NCBI GenBank assembly: GCA_002705205.1 | Contig: PAHP01000006.1 | Coordinates: 1 to 64,000 of the forward strand | Length of the DNA: 64,000 nt | Source: Flavobacteriales bacterium | GTDB taxonomy: Bacteria > Bacteroidota > Bacteroidia > Flavobacteriales > BACL11 | Reading direction: 5' to 3' | In this document: positions 1 to 10,200 of the stretch, piece by piece | Position numbering within the stretch: position 1 is the first letter of the stretch | How the letters are laid out: each line of letters begins with the position of its first letter | Notes under the pieces: model-generated | What the model saw: the letters and a program-made list of their open reading frames with translations, nothing else | The model's database searches: none | What the model was told of the DNA's origin: nothing | Translations under genes and position numbers: made by a program

Positions 1-78
1 ATTCAGCGAATCAAAAGCCATTTGGGTGATGGGTTAAGAGGGTCCTATAAGATAACTAAGTTTCTGAATGATAATTAA
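1..78 (+). CDS. 3' end of a CDS entering from outside the window (product unknown)
   Basis: Open frame from base 1 (IQRIKSHLGDGLRGSYKITKFLNDN*) ending in TAA at 76-78. Confidence 0.5.
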   Translation: MQRIKSHLGDGLRGSYKITKFLNDN

Positions 79-155
79 CTATTTGCTTATTTGAGGAGGC
101 TTCTTTTTATTATGCTTAGCATAATACTTTATTTTTAGTTGTTTTTCTTTGTTTT

Positions 156-713
156 ATGAATAGGATGATTTTGCTTTTAGTTACATTGATAATACATGTC
201 AATCTGAGTTATGCTTCATTTCCAATGTATAATAGCTTGTCAATAGATACACTTCAAACAGAGGAGATAAAAAAATACCATTACAACTTACAAAGAATGG
301 GTTTTGATTTAAGATTATGCAAGTGTATAAGTTGTCGAAGTGGTGTTGATCCATTATCTATAAAACCAGATCCACTGCCAATTAAATTAGAAGATATCAT
401 TGAAGAAGAGAAGATTGAAGATATTGTTAAAGAAAAGAGAGAATCAAATGGAGGAGTGTATGTTTTACTATCTATTATTTCTGCAATAGGATCGCTTTTT
501 TTTGGTCTTCTTTCATTAGGCCATGCTCTCTCTCAAACTGGTTCAGATTCAGCGGTTTTGCCTCTTTTCTTACTGTCTATGATTGCAGTTATAGGTTCTG
601 TTATGTTTGGTGTAAAAGCAAAGAAAAAAGGGGTTAATTTGGGGGTGGCAATGTTAGGCGTTGTAATTTCTATTTTAGCAGTATTCTTGCTTTTTCCCAT
701 TTTTTTCCCATAA
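156..713 (+). CDS. Hypothetical membrane protein with N-terminal signal and C-terminal TM helices
   Basis: ORF 185 aa; hydrophobic N-terminus and two hydrophobic stretches at the C-terminus. Confidence 0.7.
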   Translation: MNRMILLLVTLIIHVNLSYASFPMYNSLSIDTLQTEEIKKYHYNLQRMGFDLRLCKCISCRSGVDPLSIKPDPLPIKLEDIIEEEKIEDIVKEKRESNGGVYVLLSIISAIGSLFFGLLSLGHALSQTGSDSAVLPLFLLSMIAVIGSVMFGVKAKKKGVNLGVAMLGVVISILAVFLLFPIFFP

Positions 714-787
714 TATTATTTAAGTGGCAATATCTCTTAATCATCTTTGTTTTTCTATTTGTAATAATTTTTATGTAAGTTTGTTTA

Positions 788-2185
788 GTGTATAAAATTC
801 TGTTTTTTTTATTTTTTTCCCCAATATTTGTTATTGGTCAGAATACTAATTATTCAGAAGATATTGCTCCAATAATATATGGTAAATGTTTGCAATGTCA
901 TCATGCTGGTGGCATTGCACCTTTGTCTTTAGAAACATATGCAGATGCAGTCTCTAATGGTGGTTTAATTCAGCATGTTGTTTCAACTGGTGAGATGCCA
1001 CCCTGGCCACCAGACACAACATATCAGCGTTTTGCATATGAAAATATTTTATCTGTAGACGAAATTGCAAAAATTACAGATTGGATTAATGTTGGTGCTC
1101 CTCTTGGAGATACAACTTTATTACCTCAGATGCCTACATTTTCTAGTAATTCTAATTTAGGTCCGGCTGATTTAGAAATTCAAATCCCAAATTATTCAAG
1201 TACTGCAACTTCAAGTTCGGATGATTATGTTTGTATATCTATTCCTTCAGGATTACTACAAGACAGGCAAGTGAAGGCAATTGAAGTTATTCCTGGAAAT
1301 ATTCAAATAGTGCATCATGTTCTTGTTGCTATTGATCAATTTGGGAGCTCTGCCACAACGATAATCACAAATTGTATGGCTCCAGTAGGAGATCAAGTTT
1401 ATACCTATGCTCCTGGCTCAGTTCCATTAGAATTTCCTTCTGATGCATTAAATAAATTTGGGATAGAGATACCTGCTAATAGTAATATTAATCTCGGCTT
1501 ACATTATCCAGAAGGTAGTTTTGGCCAAATAGACAGTACTAAAGTTAGATTTTATTTTTATCCTCAAAATACTTCTATAAGAGAAATACATACAGAGTAT
1601 TTAATTAATGAAGGATTGCCTCCTGACCCTCCATTTTCTATACCTCCAAATCAAATTACTCAGATGTCATCTAGTTATGGGCCAATTATTAATGATATCT
1701 CTTTGATGTCTATTTATCCACATATGCATCTTCTTGGAAAAGAAATGGAGTGCTTTGCAGTCACTCCAACAAATGATACTATCAATTTGATAAGAATAAA
1801 TAAATGGGATTTTGAGTGGCAAGGTGCTTATTTGTATAAAAAATTCCTCAAAATACCAGCTGGGAGCATGATATATGCTTCAGGAAGTTATGACAATACA
1901 GCATCAATAACTAATCCTAATCCTTTACTTGTTCAGTCAGGTCTAAATACTGATAATGAGATGTTTGTTTTTATTTTTCAGTTCTTAGATTATCAGTTTG
2001 GTGATGAAGATATTATTATAGAGAATAATTCTGTGACTTCTGTTTTTACTAATCCTTTAAGTTTAAATAGAAAATTAATTTATGAAACAAATTTTTTAGG
2101 GCAAAATATAAGAAAGACGTATAATATTCCTAAACTCATGATTTATGATGATGGATCAGTAGATAAAAGAATAGTACTTGAGTAA
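788..2185 (+). CDS. Secreted cytochrome c-like/copper type II ascorbate-dependent monooxygenase-like protein with compact C-terminal tag
   Basis: GTG start, signal peptide, CLQCHH heme motif, HHVLVAID and PHMHLLGKEM histidine motifs, C-term LMIYDDGSVDKRIVLE. Confidence 0.75.
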   Translation: MYKILFFLFFSPIFVIGQNTNYSEDIAPIIYGKCLQCHHAGGIAPLSLETYADAVSNGGLIQHVVSTGEMPPWPPDTTYQRFAYENILSVDEIAKITDWINVGAPLGDTTLLPQMPTFSSNSNLGPADLEIQIPNYSSTATSSSDDYVCISIPSGLLQDRQVKAIEVIPGNIQIVHHVLVAIDQFGSSATTIITNCMAPVGDQVYTYAPGSVPLEFPSDALNKFGIEIPANSNINLGLHYPEGSFGQIDSTKVRFYFYPQNTSIREIHTEYLINEGLPPDPPFSIPPNQITQMSSSYGPIINDISLMSIYPHMHLLGKEMECFAVTPTNDTINLIRINKWDFEWQGAYLYKKFLKIPAGSMIYASGSYDNTASITNPNPLLVQSGLNTDNEMFVFIFQFLDYQFGDEDIIIENNSVTSVFTNPLSLNRKLIYETNFLGQNIRKTYNIPKLMIYDDGSVDKRIVLE

Positions 2186-2234
2186 AATTATTTTATAGAA
2201 ACAATTCATTTAATTTGAAAATTAAACTAAGATT

Positions 2235-3239
2235 ATGAAAAAACTACTACTTATAATAATTTGCTTTCCATTTTTTGGCTTTGGGCAGCAAACTTTCACT
2301 TTTGCACATAATGGATTAAATAGAGAGTATATATATTATGCTCCGACAAATATTCAACCTGATGCTCCGTTAGTTTTTGTAGCACACGGCTTCACAGGAT
2401 CAGCTCAGGGGATTATGAGTTATTGTGGAATGAATACATTAGCAGATCAAAATGGTTTTGCTGTTTGTTATCCTCAAGGCACATCAGATTCTTGGGGTGA
2501 TAATTTCTGGAATGTTGGATATGACTTTCATGCTGGTGTTACGGTAGATGATGTGGGTTTTATAGTTTCATTAGCGTCATATTTACAATCTACATATCAG
2601 TTAAGTACAGTAAATACTTTTTTTACTGGAATGTCAAATGGTGGTGAGTTGTGTTATTTATTAGCTTGTGAAGCGCCAAATATTTTTAGAGCTTTTGCTC
2701 CAGTTGCAGGAACAATATTTCCAAATGGGTTGACTAATAATATTTGTAATCCTACATCTTCTGTTCCAATATTTGAGACTCACGGAAGAAATGATAATGT
2801 TACACTCATTGAAGGAGATCCTTTTGATCAATATTGGGGGCCTTATTTAGGTATAGATACAATAATTAGTTTTTGGGTGGATCATAATTCTCTTACAGAT
2901 CTTGTTGTTGATACATTCCCTAATCTTAATAATAATAATAAGATTACTATAAGTTATAAGTATAGTGATCCAGGTACAATTAATGAGGTCTGGTTATATA
3001 CTCATAAAAGTGGTCATAATTGGGGAGATGATGGAGATATGGTTGTTGAGGAAGAGATATGGGATTTCTTTACTAAGATGTCTTTAAATACCTCTACTTT
3101 TATTGAGGATTATTATAATAATAGTAGATTAATTAAAGTTGTAGATGTATTAGGAAGGGAATTAACAGAAAAACAAAATTCTATTTTATTCTACATGTAT
3201 GATAATGGATCTGTAGAGAGAAAAATAATTATTGAATAA
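2235..3239 (+). CDS. Secreted alpha/beta hydrolase, poly(3-hydroxybutyrate) depolymerase/feruloyl esterase (LpqC-like), compact C-terminal tag
   Basis: Signal peptide; VFVAHGFTGSA, GMSNGGELCY nucleophile elbow, FETHGRNDNV, SGHNWG; C-term FYMYDNGSVERKIIIE. Confidence 0.8.
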   Translation: MKKLLLIIICFPFFGFGQQTFTFAHNGLNREYIYYAPTNIQPDAPLVFVAHGFTGSAQGIMSYCGMNTLADQNGFAVCYPQGTSDSWGDNFWNVGYDFHAGVTVDDVGFIVSLASYLQSTYQLSTVNTFFTGMSNGGELCYLLACEAPNIFRAFAPVAGTIFPNGLTNNICNPTSSVPIFETHGRNDNVTLIEGDPFDQYWGPYLGIDTIISFWVDHNSLTDLVVDTFPNLNNNNKITISYKYSDPGTINEVWLYTHKSGHNWGDDGDMVVEEEIWDFFTKMSLNTSTFIEDYYNNSRLIKVVDVLGRELTEKQNSILFYMYDNGSVERKIIIE

Positions 3240-3380
3240 ACACAAGAAAAAGTTATAATAGATTGATCCTGAATATTTTCTGTGAACTAGTAAATAAGTA
3301 ATAGTTTGTGCTCCGTCTAATCTATTTTTTTGTTATAATTCTTACGCCTTTTTGTATTTTTGTTGTTTGAAATAATAATT

Positions 3381-4145
3381 ATGGATTTATCAGAAAGAAT
3401 CAATAAAGAGATTAGGCCCCTTAATCTAGCATTAACAAATCATAGAATTTATAACCATCTTACTAATTTGGAGGATATTAAGATATTTACACAGTATCAT
3501 GTGTTTGCTGTTTGGGATTTTATGTCTTTACTAAAATATTTACAGAGATCATTAACTTGTATAGATATACCTTGGGTCCCAAATATAAATTCAAATACTG
3601 CTCGTTTTATTAACGAAATAGTTCTTGGAGAGGAGACAGATATTGATAAAGATGGGGTGTTTAATAGTCATTTTGACATGTATATTGACGCTATGAAAGA
3701 GATTGGCTCTGATACTAATCAGATTTTTAGATTTATTAGTTTTTTAAAAGATCAAAACAGTGTTTCTGATGCTTTGCAAAAAGTGAAGGCAGATGAGATT
3801 GTTTCAGAGTTTGTTCAATTTACATTTGACATTATAAATACAAAGAAAGATCATGTTGTGGCTTCTGTTTTTACATTTGGTAGGGAAGGGTTGATAGCTG
3901 ATATGTTTATAGAGATATTAAATCATTCAAGTCATATAAACAAAGTGTCTTATCAATCTATGATTTATTATTTAGAGAGGCATGTTGAGCTTGATGGAGA
4001 TGAACATGGACCAATGGCTATGAAAATGATTCAAGAGTTGTGTGGTGATGATGAGGTAAAAATAGAAGAAACTATTATCGCAGCTAAACAAGCTCTTGAG
4101 CATAGAGTTAGGTTGTGGGATAGAATAGCAGATTCAATACAGTGA
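3381..4145 (+). CDS. DUF3050 family protein
   Basis: IRPLNLALTNHRIYNHL..TQYHVFAVWDFMSLLKYLQR family pattern; track ORF begins at TTG 3360, ATG 3381 more likely. Confidence 0.75.
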   Translation: MDLSERINKEIRPLNLALTNHRIYNHLTNLEDIKIFTQYHVFAVWDFMSLLKYLQRSLTCIDIPWVPNINSNTARFINEIVLGEETDIDKDGVFNSHFDMYIDAMKEIGSDTNQIFRFISFLKDQNSVSDALQKVKADEIVSEFVQFTFDIINTKKDHVVASVFTFGREGLIADMFIEILNHSSHINKVSYQSMIYYLERHVELDGDEHGPMAMKMIQELCGDDEVKIEETIIAAKQALEHRVRLWDRIADSIQ

Positions 4146-4257
4146 AATAGAGTTAGTTTATTTATGATTAACTCTCTATATTGAATAAGTTAATCGAAAT
4201 AGAGTGTCTCTATTGATTTCCTTCTCAAAAACAATATTCTTTTGTATTTTTGCTTTG

Positions 4258-4449
4258 ATGTATCCGTATCATAACAAAATAAAACAACGAATTAGGAATA
4301 GAGAATTAGTTAGATATGAATATGTAGATAAATATAAAGACATTTCTCCATGTTTAGTATTATATTTTAATACACAACCAGCTCTTAGGCCAATTAGAAG
4401 ACATAAGTTCCAAGAATATCAAGCATTGTTGGATAAATATACTTTCTAA
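4258..4449 (+). CDS. Conserved small Bacteroidota protein, unknown function
   Basis: 63-aa ORF MYPYHNKIKQRIRNREL..; TATTTTTG box at 4245-4252 argues for ATG 4258 rather than the track start 4204. Confidence 0.6.
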   Translation: MYPYHNKIKQRIRNRELVRYEYVDKYKDISPCLVLYFNTQPALRPIRRHKFQEYQALLDKYTF

Positions 4450-4507
4450 TTATTATAGATTTACTTTTTTCTTAATATTTCCCATGAGTTTTCTGTAAGT
4501 TTGCTTT

Positions 4508-5593
4508 ATGGAAAATATAAAAGAGAATATTGAGGAATCTTGTACGCTTCCTTCAAGTTTTTATTCTTCACAGTCTATATTTTATAAAACGATTGATAAA
4601 ATATTTGTAAAGAGTTGGCAGTTTATAATAGAGGATGTTACTCTTTCTTCTATAAATAGTGCTTATCCATTTACTTTAATAGATGCTGTATTGCCTGAGC
4701 CTCTTTTTCTTGTGCGTAACGATAAAGGTATTGAATGTTATTCTAATGTTTGCACACACAGAGGTAATCTTTTGATTGATAAGCCTTGTTTATTAAAGCA
4801 GTCTATTGTTTGTGGTTATCATGGAAGAAGTTTTGATTTCTCAGGAAAATTTCTTTCTATGCCAGAGACAAAAGGTATGAAAAATTTCCCTTGCAAAAGA
4901 GATGATCTGCCCAAAGTTAATTGTAGTCAATGGAATCAATTTGTTTTCACTTCTTTAGATCCGTTATTTTCATTAGACGCATTGTTCTATGATATTGAGC
5001 AACGAGTTGGTTGGATGCCTGTTAAAGATTTTGTATATAGAAAGGAATTATCAAAAGAATATACTATAGATGCTAATTGGGCTTTGTATTGTGATAATTA
5101 TTTAGAAGGGTTTCATATTCCATTTATACATAAGGAATTAAATTCTGTTCTTAATTATAAAGATTATGAGGTTGAGGTATTTCCTTATTCTAGCCTGCAA
5201 ATTGGATATGGAAAGAATGAAGATGATTGTTTTGATCTGCCAGAATCATCTGCAGATTTTGGTAAGAATATTGCCGCCTATTACTTTTGGTTATTCCCTA
5301 ATATAATGATGAACTTTTATCCTTGGGGTCTTTCAATGAATATTATTACTCCTTTATCATTTAACAAAACTAAAATTGAATTTAGATGTTATGTTTGGAA
5401 TGAAGAATTACTTAATGTTGGAGCTGGAGCAGATGTTAATAAAGTTGAGTTAGAAGATCAAGAAATAATAAGAAAAGTACAATCAGGAATTAACTCTAGA
5501 TTGTATAAGCATGGCAGGTTTTCTCCTAATATGGAGAAGGGAGTACATCATTTTCATAGATTGATACAGAAGTTTATGTCTTCTTCTGAATAA
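4508..5593 (+). CDS. Rieske [2Fe-2S] aromatic ring-hydroxylating oxygenase alpha-subunit-like protein
   Basis: CTHRGNLL..CGYHGRSFDFSGKF Rieske motifs and DNYLEGFHIPFIH metal-ligand motif. Confidence 0.85.
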   Translation: MENIKENIEESCTLPSSFYSSQSIFYKTIDKIFVKSWQFIIEDVTLSSINSAYPFTLIDAVLPEPLFLVRNDKGIECYSNVCTHRGNLLIDKPCLLKQSIVCGYHGRSFDFSGKFLSMPETKGMKNFPCKRDDLPKVNCSQWNQFVFTSLDPLFSLDALFYDIEQRVGWMPVKDFVYRKELSKEYTIDANWALYCDNYLEGFHIPFIHKELNSVLNYKDYEVEVFPYSSLQIGYGKNEDDCFDLPESSADFGKNIAAYYFWLFPNIMMNFYPWGLSMNIITPLSFNKTKIEFRCYVWNEELLNVGAGADVNKVELEDQEIIRKVQSGINSRLYKHGRFSPNMEKGVHHFHRLIQKFMSSSE

Positions 5594-5796
5594 TATCTTA
5601 CAGGTATTTTCTTCTTATATTGATGAATTTATGCTTTTGAGTATTACTCTAGTAGTATAAGGATAGCAATGTTATATTCGATTACTCTTTATGTTGCTTA
5701 TTTGCTATTAGATAATTGTTTTTCTTGTACTTTATTCTATTATTATTTAATTAGAAAGTTTGTATTTTTGTATCCTAACACTAAATTTAATTTACA

Positions 5797-6528
5797 ATGA
5801 TACGATCAGGTAACCCAGCATTAAGTAAAGAAACATTTAAAAATCTTACGGCTAGTTCTAATGAGGTGATGACTCTTGACGGGGCAGTTAATAAAACAGC
5901 TATTAGTATGAGTATTTTATTAGTTGCTGCTTATTATACTTATAGTAATGCTATTATTGATTATATGATAATAGGATTTATTGGAGGGTTTGTTGTAGCT
6001 CTTGTAACTATATTTAAAAAAGAGTGGTCTCCAATAACTGTTCCTATATATGCATTGCTAGAGGGCTTGGCTCTTGGAGGTATTTCTGTAATTTATGCTG
6101 ATGCATTTGAGCCTGGGATTGTTCCACAGGCAGTAATACTTACTTTAGGTATATTATTTGCTCTTTTATTTGCTTATAAATCAAGAATAATACAAGCTAC
6201 AGAGAATCTTAAATTGGGTGTATTTGCTGCCACTGCTGGTATTGCTCTTGTATATTTAGTTAGTTTCTTAATGAGTATGTTTGGAGGAGGGGGGTTGCCA
6301 GTTATGGATCCTTCTAACTCATCTATGTTAAGTATTGGGTTTTCTCTTTTTGTTGTGGTTATTGCTTCCTTAAATTTAGTTATGGATTTTGATTTTATTG
6401 AAGAAGGAGCTGCTAATGGAGTGCCAAAGTACATGGAGTGGTATGGAGCATTTGGTTTATTAGTAACACTAATATGGTTATATCTTGAAATAATTAGATT
6501 ATTGGCTAAACTTAGCTCAAGAAGATAA
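5797..6528 (+). CDS. Bax inhibitor-1/YccA family membrane protein
   Basis: Seven-TM-like hydrophobic profile; GNPALSKETF, ALLEGLALGGIS and MDFDFIEEGAANGVPKYMEWYGAFGLLVTLIWLYLEIIRLL. Confidence 0.85.
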   Translation: MIRSGNPALSKETFKNLTASSNEVMTLDGAVNKTAISMSILLVAAYYTYSNAIIDYMIIGFIGGFVVALVTIFKKEWSPITVPIYALLEGLALGGISVIYADAFEPGIVPQAVILTLGILFALLFAYKSRIIQATENLKLGVFAATAGIALVYLVSFLMSMFGGGGLPVMDPSNSSMLSIGFSLFVVVIASLNLVMDFDFIEEGAANGVPKYMEWYGAFGLLVTLIWLYLEIIRLLAKLSSRR

Positions 6529-6683
6529 TAATAGAATATTAGCCGTAACTTATTTTATTTGTTTTCTTAATTTATTATGCGCGCACAGTATTTTTTGTTA
6601 TTTTTGTCTCGAAATTAATTCGGAATGATTTGTAACTTTTTTTATTTACTGTCGTACATATGGCAAAACCAAAAAATATATTT

Positions 6684-7169
6684 ATGAAAAAGATGTCTTT
6701 ATTACTAGCAATTATTAGCTCTATTAGCTTATTTTCTCAGGAGATAATTACTAAAGAGATATTTACTCTTCAGACAAAAGAGAAAAATTCTAAGACAATA
6801 TTGTTTTCATCTCAGGAAAGAAGTCAAGATTTTTATTATATTATTAAAGCAAAGAATGAAACCTCAAAGGATTTTAGTAAATGTAAGTGGCTTTCTCGTT
6901 TATCAGTTGGTGATTTTATGTATTTTCTAGATGCATTGGCTTCAATTGAAGAAGGAAGTACTTTCGAATGTTCTTTATTTCTCTTAAAGTATAAGAATAA
7001 TAAATTAAATATTAAATTTAATAAAACAAAATGCACAAGTGAACATAAAACTCACTACTTTCAAAAATCCTGCAATAGGTCCTTAAATTTCGTTTTATAT
7101 GAAAGCCAAATTAAAGATATTATTAACAAGTTACAGGAAAATTTAGATAATCATTTAGTTAAGAAATAA
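6684..7169 (+). CDS. Hypothetical secreted protein
   Basis: ORF with signal peptide MKKMSLLLAIISSISLFSQ. Confidence 0.55.
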   Translation: MKKMSLLLAIISSISLFSQEIITKEIFTLQTKEKNSKTILFSSQERSQDFYYIIKAKNETSKDFSKCKWLSRLSVGDFMYFLDALASIEEGSTFECSLFLLKYKNNKLNIKFNKTKCTSEHKTHYFQKSCNRSLNFVLYESQIKDIINKLQENLDNHLVKK

Positions 7170-7236
7170 ATATTTGTAAAATTTATTTTGTGTTAATATA
7201 TTTCTTTTTTATTTAAATTTGCAAAAAAAATAATTG

Positions 7237-10200
7237 ATGAGAAATTTAGTCGTATTGTTAATCATTATTCCTGTGTTTACAGTTGCACAAAACTGGATTG
7301 ATAAAATGCAGAATCCAACAATAAATTTTTATGATACTCAAGAAGATTTTAAAGATTTTTGGGAAAATAAAGCTATTGAAAAAGGGAAAGGTTGGAAGCA
7401 ATTTAAAAGATGGGAAAACTTTATTAAACCAAGAGTATTTCCTAATGGAATTCAATATCCTGATATCTTAATGAAGGAGTATAATAATTTAGTGAGTGCT
7501 AATAATTCATTTTTAATGAGCCCTCCTAATGTATGGACTCAAGTAGGGCCTGATGATGTCCCATTAGAATCAAGTGGCAGAAAACGTGGAATCGGAAGAG
7601 TTAATACAATGGCATTTCATCCTACAGATGTAGATAAGATTTATGTTGGTGCACCTGCAGGAGGATTTTGGCAATCAGATAATGGAGGGCAGACATGGAA
7701 TACTACTACTGATTTTTTGACAAATCTTGGAGTATCTGATATTGCTATTGATGCTAATAATCCAGATATAATTTATATTATAACAGGAGATAGAGATGGT
7801 GCTGATACTTATTCATTTGGACTAATGAAATCGATAGATGGAGGTAGTACATTTAATACTACAGGACTTTCCTTTGATGTGACATCATATTATAAAGGCA
7901 ATAGAGTGTTAGTTGATCCTTCTAATTCAAATATAATAATAGTAGCTACAAGTAATGGTATTTATCGTTCTGTTGATGCCGGGGTATCTTTTGTTCATAC
8001 TTATTCTGGTATAAATATGACTGATATTGAATTCCATACAACAAACTCTAATATTATTTATGGGGGATCTAAAGGATCGACATCAATTTATAAATCAACA
8101 GATAATGGAATTAATTGGAATCAATCTGGAAGCGGGTTGCCTTCAACAAACAATGTAGTTAGGGCTTGCGTGGCTGTTACTGCTGATAATCCTCAGGTTG
8201 TTTATGCAATGTTTGGTGGTAATAATAATGGTTTCTATGGTGTTTATAAATCAACTGATGAGGGGGTAAATTGGACGCAACAATCAAATAGTCCAAATTT
8301 ATTAGGATGGTCATCAACAGGTTCTGATAGTGGTGGTCAAGCATGGTATGATTTAGCTTTTGCTGTTTCACCAACTGATGAGGATATTCTTTTTGTTGGA
8401 GGTGTGAATACTTGGAAGTCAATTGATGGTGGGCAAAGTTGGGATATTAATACTCATTGGTATGGTGATAATGGATCAACATATATGCATGCAGATGAGC
8501 ATATGTTTAGGTATAATCCATTAAATAATTATATCTACTCAGGTAATGATGGGGGTCTTTATTATTCGACCAACAATGGTAATACTTGGAATGATATATC
8601 TGATGGTCTTCATATTACTCAATTTTATAGTCTGGGAGTCTCGCAAACAGTGCAAGACATGGTAATAACAGGAGCTCAAGATAATGGAACGTTTTTAAAA
8701 AACAATTTAAATTGGGATGCTGTAATAGGTGGTGACGGAATGGAATGTATTATTGATTATACAGATGCTAATATAATGTACGGTGAAACACAATATGGGG
8801 GCATGAGAAAGTCAACCAATGGAGGAAATAGTTTTGCTTCTATATCTCCAGCAAGTAATGGTAGTTGGGAGACCCCTTACATATTAGATAAAAACAATCC
8901 AAATATTATATATGCAGGTTATGATGAACTATATAAAAGTACCGATGGAGGAAATATTTGGAATACTATTACAAATGGAGAGACTAATGGTGGCAATATA
9001 AATGAGATTGCAATCTCAAAATCAAATCCAGATGTTATTTATTTTACGGATGATTCTAATATTTTTAAAACAACTGATGGAGGGGCTAATTGGAACTTGA
9101 TAAACAATAACCTGCCATATTTGTATATAACTTATGTAATTGTAAATCCAAATGATGAGAATACAGTTTGGGTTACTATTTCAGGATATACGGCAGGAGA
9201 AAAAGTATATAAATCAACTGATGGAGGAAATAATTGGGTAAATATATCAGGTACATTGCCTAATATTCCTGTAAATTGTATTGAACTTAATCAAGCTGAT
9301 TCACTTGAAACAGTATATATTGGTACTGACTTAGGTGTTTTTATTTCAGACTCAACAATTAATGATTGGAATCTTTTCAATAATAATACGTTGCCAAATG
9401 TCATTGTTAATGAGCTTGAAATACAATATCAATCGAATACATTATTTGCGGCAACTTATGGTAGGGGGTTGTGGAGTATTGATTTATTAATAACTTCGCC
9501 TCCAGTTGCAGACTTCTCATATAATGATTCAATTTTCTGTAATGTTCCAGCTCAAGTTACTTTTTTAAATAATTCATATTATTCTAATTCATACTATTGG
9601 GATTTTGGAGATGGGAACATATCAACAGCAACTAACCCTACTCATACATATACCTCATATGGCACATACACAGTTCAATTGGTTTCTACAGGGCCTTTAG
9701 GGGTAGACAGTATAATTAAACAGCAAATAATTAGTATAGATCAGAATAATTCTTGTATAATTACTTTGCCGGTATCAGGTCCTGGCAATACACAAACTAT
9801 GTGTAATGGTACCCTTTATGACGTTGGAGGACCAAATGGGAATTATTATGATCAAAATGATTGTTGGATAACAATTGCTCCTCCTGGAAGTAATCAGATT
9901 ACCTTAACATTTAATTCGTTTGATGTAGAGGCGCCAAGTAATGGTTATTCATATTGTAATTGGGACTATCTAGAAATATTTGATGGTAATGATACGACAG
10001 CACCATCATTAGGGCAATATTGTAATACATTGACGGGTAGTCCAGGTTTAATTATATCAAGTGGCGGGGCTATTACAGTTTTATTGCACTCTGATCAAGC
10101 TGTAAATGGTACAGGATTTGAAGCAGATTGGACCTGTTCTTTTCCTGCAGCTCCTCCAGTAAGCATGTTTGAAATTAGTGATAGTGTTAGTTGTGATCCA

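Noticed and set aside
5594-5796. 203-nt intergenic gap before the Bax inhibitor-1 family gene, considered for a tRNA or sRNA
   Set aside because: No cloverleaf, GC-rich stem or terminator could be found by eye.
6174-6434. Minus-strand ORF antisense to the Bax inhibitor-1 family gene
   Set aside because: Inside a well-supported gene on the other strand; no recognisable domain.
8177-8422. Minus-strand ORF within the BNR/PKD giant
   Set aside because: Low-complexity H/Q/Y composition reflecting the antisense of AT-rich repeats; no domain.
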